From positions 1-51,848 of the forward strand of contig JAFQSX010000007.1 of the NCBI GenBank assembly GCA_017409345.1: DNA of 51,848 nt. Reading direction: 5' to 3'. The notes below the pieces were generated by a model. That model made no database searches. It was not told the DNA's origin and worked only from the letters and a program-made list of their open reading frames with translations. Position 1 is the stretch's first letter; each line of letters begins with the position of its first letter. Of the stretch, positions 47,434-51,848 are shown piece by piece. The position numbers were made by a program, and so were the translations under genes. The stretch comes from Muribaculaceae bacterium. GTDB taxonomy: Bacteria; Bacteroidota; Bacteroidia; Bacteroidales; Muribaculaceae.

Positions 47434-50400
47434 TTATCGTTCAATAGTAAATTCAATATCCATACTTTCAAGTTTATTAATTAAATCTTTATTTAATGGA
47501 ATTGTTTTTGATGACATGAGTTTTACTGTGCGGTTAATTTCCGGGTCGTAAATTAAGAATGTCAATGAGCGATGATTTTCGGTAGATGACGCAATATGGT
47601 CAGTTAATATATCCATCAAATTGGGATTTACCATTTGAGTATTAAGTTTTATAGTGATTCCCGATAGCCATTGACCTTTTACATCTTCTAAAAGTCGGAT
47701 ATTGGTTATATTAAATCGTAATTCTTCTGACTTGAATCTCTTTTGGAATTTTCCTGTAACAAGAATTGGGGTCCCTGGTTGTCCATAACGACCAAAGTCA
47801 ATATATTGTTGACCAAAAAGCATTAGTTCAGTACTTCCTGTATAGTCTTCAAGTTTTAATATCCCAAAGTTGCCTCCTCTTTTTGATGGCTTTGATTGAA
47901 ATCCGGTAACCATACCTCCAAAAGTTAATTCCATATCTTCTTCAGGAGTTATCTCGTCTTTGTGTTTAATGTTTGAATTACATCCGAAGTGTAATTCCAT
48001 ATAATATGGGTCAAGTGGATTTCCGGATAGGAACATGCCTACAAGATCACGTTCTTTTTCCAACTTTTCGGCATTAACCCATTCTACAGCCGGTTTTATT
48101 TCTGGACGTCCTGCTATGTTTAAAGAAGCATCATCATCTCCAAATAGTGATGCAGATTGCTGTTGTGATGCATTCTGGAAGAGTTGCCCATATTTTATTA
48201 TTTGTTCTGAGAAACTTTCATCTTTGTTGTTTTTTTCAAAGAAATCTTCTCGTTTTATTTCGGTAAAGCAGTCAAACGCACCTGCTAAAGCAAGAGAGTC
48301 AAATGTGCGACGATTTAATGCCGATAAAGGAACTCTTTCAACAAAGTCATAGATTGACTCAAATGGCCCACCTGCATCTCGTGCCGAAATGATGTCTTTT
48401 ACAACATTTTCGCCAACACCTTTAATTGCAGATAGCCCAAATCTTATTTCGCCCTTTTTGTTAACCCCGAATTTATTGAAACTTTCATTGACATCGGGAC
48501 CTTTTACCGGGATGTGCATTTTTTTACATTCATCCATAAACCCGGTAAGTTTGGTTATATCAGAACTGTTTCGACTTAAAACTGCAGCCATATACTCGGC
48601 AGGATAGTTGGCTTTAAGGTAGGCAGTTTGGAATGCAACCCAACTATAACATGTTGCATGACTCTTGTTGAATGCGTATGATGCAAACTTTTCCCAATCG
48701 GCCCAAATCTTTTCTAAGACCTTAGGGTCATGCCCATTCTTTTTCCCTCCTTCTATGAATAAGGCTTTGAGTTCGTTCATTTTATCAATCATCTTCTTAC
48801 CCATTGCTTTACGCAAAGTGTCACTTTGTCCACGAGTAAAGTCGGCGAGAAGACGAGATAAGAGCATCACCTGTTCTTGATATACAGTAATCCCATAAGT
48901 GTCTTTGAGGTACTTCTCCATGATGGGTATATCATATACAATTGGAGAACGTCCATGTTTACGAGCTATGAAGTCGGGGATATAGTCCATAGGACCTGGA
49001 CGATAGAGAGCATTCATCGCAATCAAGTCCTCGAATGTAGTTGGCTGAAGTTCGCGAAGATATTTTTGCATACCGGCCGATTCAAATTGGAAAGTACCGG
49101 TTGTTCGTCCTTCACAATAAAGTTGATATGTTTTCTTATCTTCAATATCAATGGTATCAATGTCAACGTCAATTCCATGAGTGAGTTTTATGTTGGCAAT
49201 TGCCTCCTTGATAATTGAAAGTGTTTTCAGCCCAAGGAAGTCCATTTTGATTAGTCCTGTTTCCTCAATTACACGACCTTCAAATTGAGTAACAAGTAAT
49301 TTGCCGTTTTCTTTATCATCAGCGGTACTTACTGGAACCCAATCGGTAATATCATCACGACAGATGATTACACCACAAGCATGAACACCGGTATTTCTTA
49401 CGTTCCCTTCAAGTTTTTGTGCATACTTAAGGGTGTCGGTTATCATTGTATTGTGGCTATTTAGTTCATCTTTAAATTCAGGGACATGTTCATAGCAGTT
49501 CTTTAGAGTGGGTTTTAATTCCTTGCCATTGACCTCCGGCATGTGCTTTGGAATGAGTTTGGTCAGGCGTTCACTTTCTGATAATGGGAGTTGTTGTACG
49601 CGAGCAACATCTTTAATGGCCGATTTAGCAGCCATGGTGCCGTATGTAATAATGTGCGCAACTTTTTCTTCTCCATATTTTTGAGTTACATAGTGAAGCA
49701 CGTCAGCACGACCATCATCGTCAAAGTCAATATCAATATCAGGGAGAGAAATACGATCGGGATTTAAAAAACGCTCAAACAGAAGGTCATATTTGATGGG
49801 GTCAATTTGAGTAATACCTAGGCAATATGCTACTGCCGATCCGGCAGCAGAACCACGACCGGGACCGACGCTTACTCCTAATTGTTCTCGTGCTACATTG
49901 ATGAAATCTTGCACAATTAAGAAGTACCCGGGGAAACCCATGGTCTTCATAATGTGCAACTCAAAATTTATTCGTTCATTTAATTCGGGGGTTAGTGGAT
50001 CTCCATAACGTTTCTTGGCGCCATCATATGCTAATTTTTTCAAATAATCGGCCTCAAGTTTAATACGATACAATTTGTCATATCCACCCAATTTTTTGAT
50101 TTTATCTTTAGCCGCATCTTCGCTCAAAACAACATTGCCATTCTCGTCTTGAGTAAATTCGTCAAATAAATCTTTTTCGCTAATTCGTTGGCGATATTCT
50201 TCTTCAGTGCCAAATTCTTTTGGAATATCAAAAGTAGGCATGATAGGAGCATTATCAATAGAGTAGGGCTCTACTTTGTCAAGAATATCAATAGTATTAT
50301 ATAATGCTTCAGGAATGTCGCTGAAAATCTCATTCATTTCTTCTTGAGTCTTCATCCACTCTTGCTTGGTGTAGAGCATGCGACTTTGATCGGCAATGAA

Positions 50401-51228
50401 TTTATTGGTTGATACACATATTAGTCTATCGTGTGCTTCTGCATCTTCAGCATTTACAAAGTGCACGTCATTTGTGGCGACTAATTTGATATCATATTTT
50501 TTGGCAATCCTAATAAGTTCCGGGTTTACTTGCTCTTGAACCTCATAGACATTGTGATTTGATCTGGGAATGTCGGTCTTGTGACGTTGTAATTCTAAAT
50601 AATAGTCGTCACCAAAAGTGTCTTTCCACCATTGTACTTGTCTTTCCGCCTCTTCAATTTCTCCAGCCTGAATTAGTCTGGGAATTTCACCCCCAAGACA
50701 TGCCGAACAAATAATTAAACCGTCTTTGTGTGCGGCCAATTCTTCTTTGTCAGTACGTGGATGAGAATAAAAACCTTCAGTCCATGCTCTAGATACAATT
50801 TTTATGAGATTATGATATCCGGTTTTGTTTTTTGCTAATACCACCAAATGTCTACCGGTATCACGTTTATCAACGTGTTCAAAACGTGATTTTTGAGCCA
50901 CATACATCTCGCATCCAAATATTGGCTTGAATATTCTCTTTTTTAATGATTCAATTTCGGCTCTTTTTTCGGTAATTAGTTCTTCGTTTTCTTCGGCAAT
51001 GGCTTTGGTTAATTCTTTTTCGGCATCTTTAATGGCTCCTTTTATCTTGCCGTTCTTTTTATTAACATAGTTGTGGAATTCTTTTATGGCAAACATATTG
51101 CCGTGATCGGTTATTGCAATGCCTGGCATGCCATTGTCAATAGCCTTATCTACCAATGCAGTGACTGATGCTTGTCCATCAAGAACTGAGTATTGGGTGT
51201 GTACATGGAGATGTATAAAGGGATGCAT
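47434..51228 (-). CDS. dnaE: DNA polymerase III alpha subunit
   Basis: 1264 residues. The N-terminal PHP domain begins FIHLHVHTQYSVLDG and has ITDHGNM. The C-family polymerase palm has GPGRGSAAGSAVAYCLG and the catalytic acidic motif PDIDIDFDDDGR (about 495-505), with YRPGPMDYIPDFIARK and YQEQVM further on. Tandem helix-hairpin-helix motifs (FGLSAIKGVGENVV) and an OB-fold region (about 1060-1170; LTFGGMVTGFQSK) follow. It is the replicative polymerase of the DnaE1 type. First gene of a three-gene unit with trxA and the SEL1 gene. Confidence 0.97.
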   Translation of the reverse strand: MHPFIHLHVHTQYSVLDGQASVTALVDKAIDNGMPGIAITDHGNMFAIKEFHNYVNKKNGKIKGAIKDAEKELTKAIAEENEELITEKRAEIESLKKRIFKPIFGCEMYVAQKSRFEHVDKRDTGRHLVVLAKNKTGYHNLIKIVSRAWTEGFYSHPRTDKEELAAHKDGLIICSACLGGEIPRLIQAGEIEEAERQVQWWKDTFGDDYYLELQRHKTDIPRSNHNVYEVQEQVNPELIRIAKKYDIKLVATNDVHFVNAEDAEAHDRLICVSTNKFIADQSRMLYTKQEWMKTQEEMNEIFSDIPEALYNTIDILDKVEPYSIDNAPIMPTFDIPKEFGTEEEYRQRISEKDLFDEFTQDENGNVVLSEDAAKDKIKKLGGYDKLYRIKLEADYLKKLAYDGAKKRYGDPLTPELNERINFELHIMKTMGFPGYFLIVQDFINVAREQLGVSVGPGRGSAAGSAVAYCLGITQIDPIKYDLLFERFLNPDRISLPDIDIDFDDDGRADVLHYVTQKYGEEKVAHIITYGTMAAKSAIKDVARVQQLPLSESERLTKLIPKHMPEVNGKELKPTLKNCYEHVPEFKDELNSHNTMITDTLKYAQKLEGNVRNTGVHACGVIICRDDITDWVPVSTADDKENGKLLVTQFEGRVIEETGLIKMDFLGLKTLSIIKEAIANIKLTHGIDVDIDTIDIEDKKTYQLYCEGRTTGTFQFESAGMQKYLRELQPTTFEDLIAMNALYRPGPMDYIPDFIARKHGRSPIVYDIPIMEKYLKDTYGITVYQEQVMLLSRLLADFTRGQSDTLRKAMGKKMIDKMNELKALFIEGGKKNGHDPKVLEKIWADWEKFASYAFNKSHATCYSWVAFQTAYLKANYPAEYMAAVLSRNSSDITKLTGFMDECKKMHIPVKGPDVNESFNKFGVNKKGEIRFGLSAIKGVGENVVKDIISARDAGGPFESIYDFVERVPLSALNRRTFDSLALAGAFDCFTEIKREDFFEKNNKDESFSEQIIKYGQLFQNASQQQSASLFGDDDASLNIAGRPEIKPAVEWVNAEKLEKERDLVGMFLSGNPLDPYYMELHFGCNSNIKHKDEITPEEDMELTFGGMVTGFQSKPSKRGGNFGILKLEDYTGSTELMLFGQQYIDFGRYGQPGTPILVTGKFQKRFKSEELRFNITNIRLLEDVKGQWLSGITIKLNTQMVNPNLMDILTDHIASSTENHRSLTFLIYDPEINRTVKLMSSKTIPLNKDLINKLESMDIEFTIER

Positions 51229-51266
51229 TCTGATGTATTTAATATATTATGTGTGATTATTGTTCC

Positions 51267-51274
51267 CAAAGTTA
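51267..51274 (-). promoter_or_regulatory. -7 box of dnaE-trxA-SEL1
   Basis: The minus strand reads TAACTTTG 38 bp before the dnaE ATG. The -33 element is weak. Confidence 0.5.
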
Positions 51275-51533
51275 CGAAAATTCCTAATTAAAAAAATGGA
51301 TATTTTTTATTTTATATCAACATTGTTGATAAGTTGCATTAACTGTTGATATCTACATTTACTAAATGAAATGATTTTATTATTTAGTTTTAGAGTAAGA
51401 ATGATAATGCTTATATTGAATAATAAATAAAAATATGTTTTATAACATAAAATTTTTCGAGGGTTAAAATGTTGATTAATAGGAATAATGGTGTAAAAGT
51501 GTCAAAAATGGGCAAAAAATAAATGCAAAAAAG

Positions 51534-51565
51534 TTTGGTAGATTGGTAAAATGTACCTAACTTTG
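51534..51565 (+). promoter_or_regulatory. Upstream promoter of the putative rRNA operon
   Basis: TTTG (51534-51537), 20 bp, TAACTTTG (51558-51565). Confidence 0.7.
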
Positions 51566-51614
51566 CACTCGCTTTTGAGGACGAACCGCAGCGGCGGTAG
51601 CAAAGGGCTGGTGG

Positions 51615-51638
51615 CAGGTTAAAACCTGTTAATTTTTT
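51615..51638 (+). terminator. Terminator-like hairpin between the two promoters
   Basis: CAGGT/ACCTG with a TAAA loop (extendable by one pair), then six T after TTAA. It may end or attenuate transcripts from the upstream promoter. Confidence 0.4.
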
Positions 51639-51646
51639 GAGAAAAT

Positions 51647-51677
51647 TTTCACAGAATAAAATTTTGTTGTACCTTTG
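51647..51677 (+). promoter_or_regulatory. Downstream promoter of the putative rRNA operon
   Basis: A TTTC variant of the -33 element (51647-51650), 19 bp, TACCTTTG (51670-51677). Confidence 0.65.
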
Positions 51678-51848
51678 CAAAGTTTTCCGCTCATTTTAAA
51701 TGAGTGCAAAGCACACGAACATTGAAAGAAATACAATAGACAAGAGTAGTACAAGAGCAAAAAAAGTTCTTAGTCAATTCTTAAACGAAATAAGTCAAGC
51801 AGGAAGTTCTGAACGGGAATTTTCGTTGAATATCAAGTCTTGTTAATA

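Larger units (their letters stand above)
51229..51848 (+). other. Divergent intergenic region and rRNA operon leader
   Basis: 620 bp without a protein gene. It holds the dnaE promoter, an A+T-rich stretch (51280-51530), then two plus-strand promoters and a leader. The segment from about 51717 to the end (GAACATTGAAAGAAATAC at its start) resembles the leader before 16S rRNA genes in Bacteroidales. The 16S gene itself would begin beyond the window; this is inferred. Confidence 0.6.

Overview
The window looks like a chromosomal segment of a gut Bacteroidales bacterium, probably near Muribaculaceae, Bacteroides or Prevotella. The signs are promoters of the Bacteroidetes type (TTTG, 19-20 bp, TAnnTTTG) before most genes, no Shine-Dalgarno sequences, several secreted proteins with C-terminal sorting domains of the type IX secretion system (T9SS), an ECF sigma/anti-sigma/outer-membrane barrel operon, PCMD, calycin-like and SusE/F-like modules, and a class I fumarase. 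Genus cannot be fixed from the sequence alone.

Layout. 1-3341 (minus): the 5' part of a small secreted protein and a beta-helix/beta-propeller T9SS cargo. 3492-9884: gpmI and a 1546-residue T9SS surface protein. 10020-14208: two lipoproteins (a YiiX-like papain-fold enzyme and a DUF4878-like protein), the initiator tRNA, a polytopic membrane protein and a ROK glucokinase. 14373-14632: two identical tRNA-Arg(ACG) genes on the minus strand. 14802-19327: a 5'-nucleotidase followed by a NagZ-type GH3/serine hydrolase fusion. 19333-20112 (minus): crcB-arsC. 20184-24642: an ECF sigma operon with a short anti-sigma factor, a DUF5024-like secreted protein and a plug-domain barrel, then a PorT-like barrel. 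24664-29469: a DUF2130 protein, a conserved secreted protein, fumarase and a lipocalin-like protein. 29580-32742: a two-module SusE/F-like protein and groES-groEL. 32733-35671: a lipoprotein with a SecD-like region, and ligA. 35751-38460: a compositionally foreign lipoprotein ending in a FISUMP/C-type-lectin-like domain, then a structured non-coding stretch. 38529-46432: alaS, a PCMD/calycin protein, an LptF/G permease and ribBA. 46446-51274 (minus): dnaE-trxA-SEL1. 51229-51848: tandem promoters and what looks like the leader of an rRNA operon whose 16S gene lies past the window.

Most genes are housekeeping: glycolysis (gpmI, glucokinase), fumarase, riboflavin, replication and repair (dnaE, ligA), translation (alaS, three tRNAs), chaperonins, and LPS and envelope functions. 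Between them are cell-surface genes typical of gut Bacteroidales.

The two most interesting signals are these. (1) The 3' end of the 35804-38014 gene has the codon pattern expected of a variable region of a diversity-generating retroelement (DGR) and is followed by a GC-rich hairpin, but no reverse transcriptase lies in the window, so any DGR would have to act in trans. (2) groESL is preceded by a near-perfect sigma-54 (-24/-12) promoter and a perfect 9-N9-9 inverted repeat. This has the geometry of CIRCE but another sequence, which suggests an undescribed heat-shock regulatory circuit.
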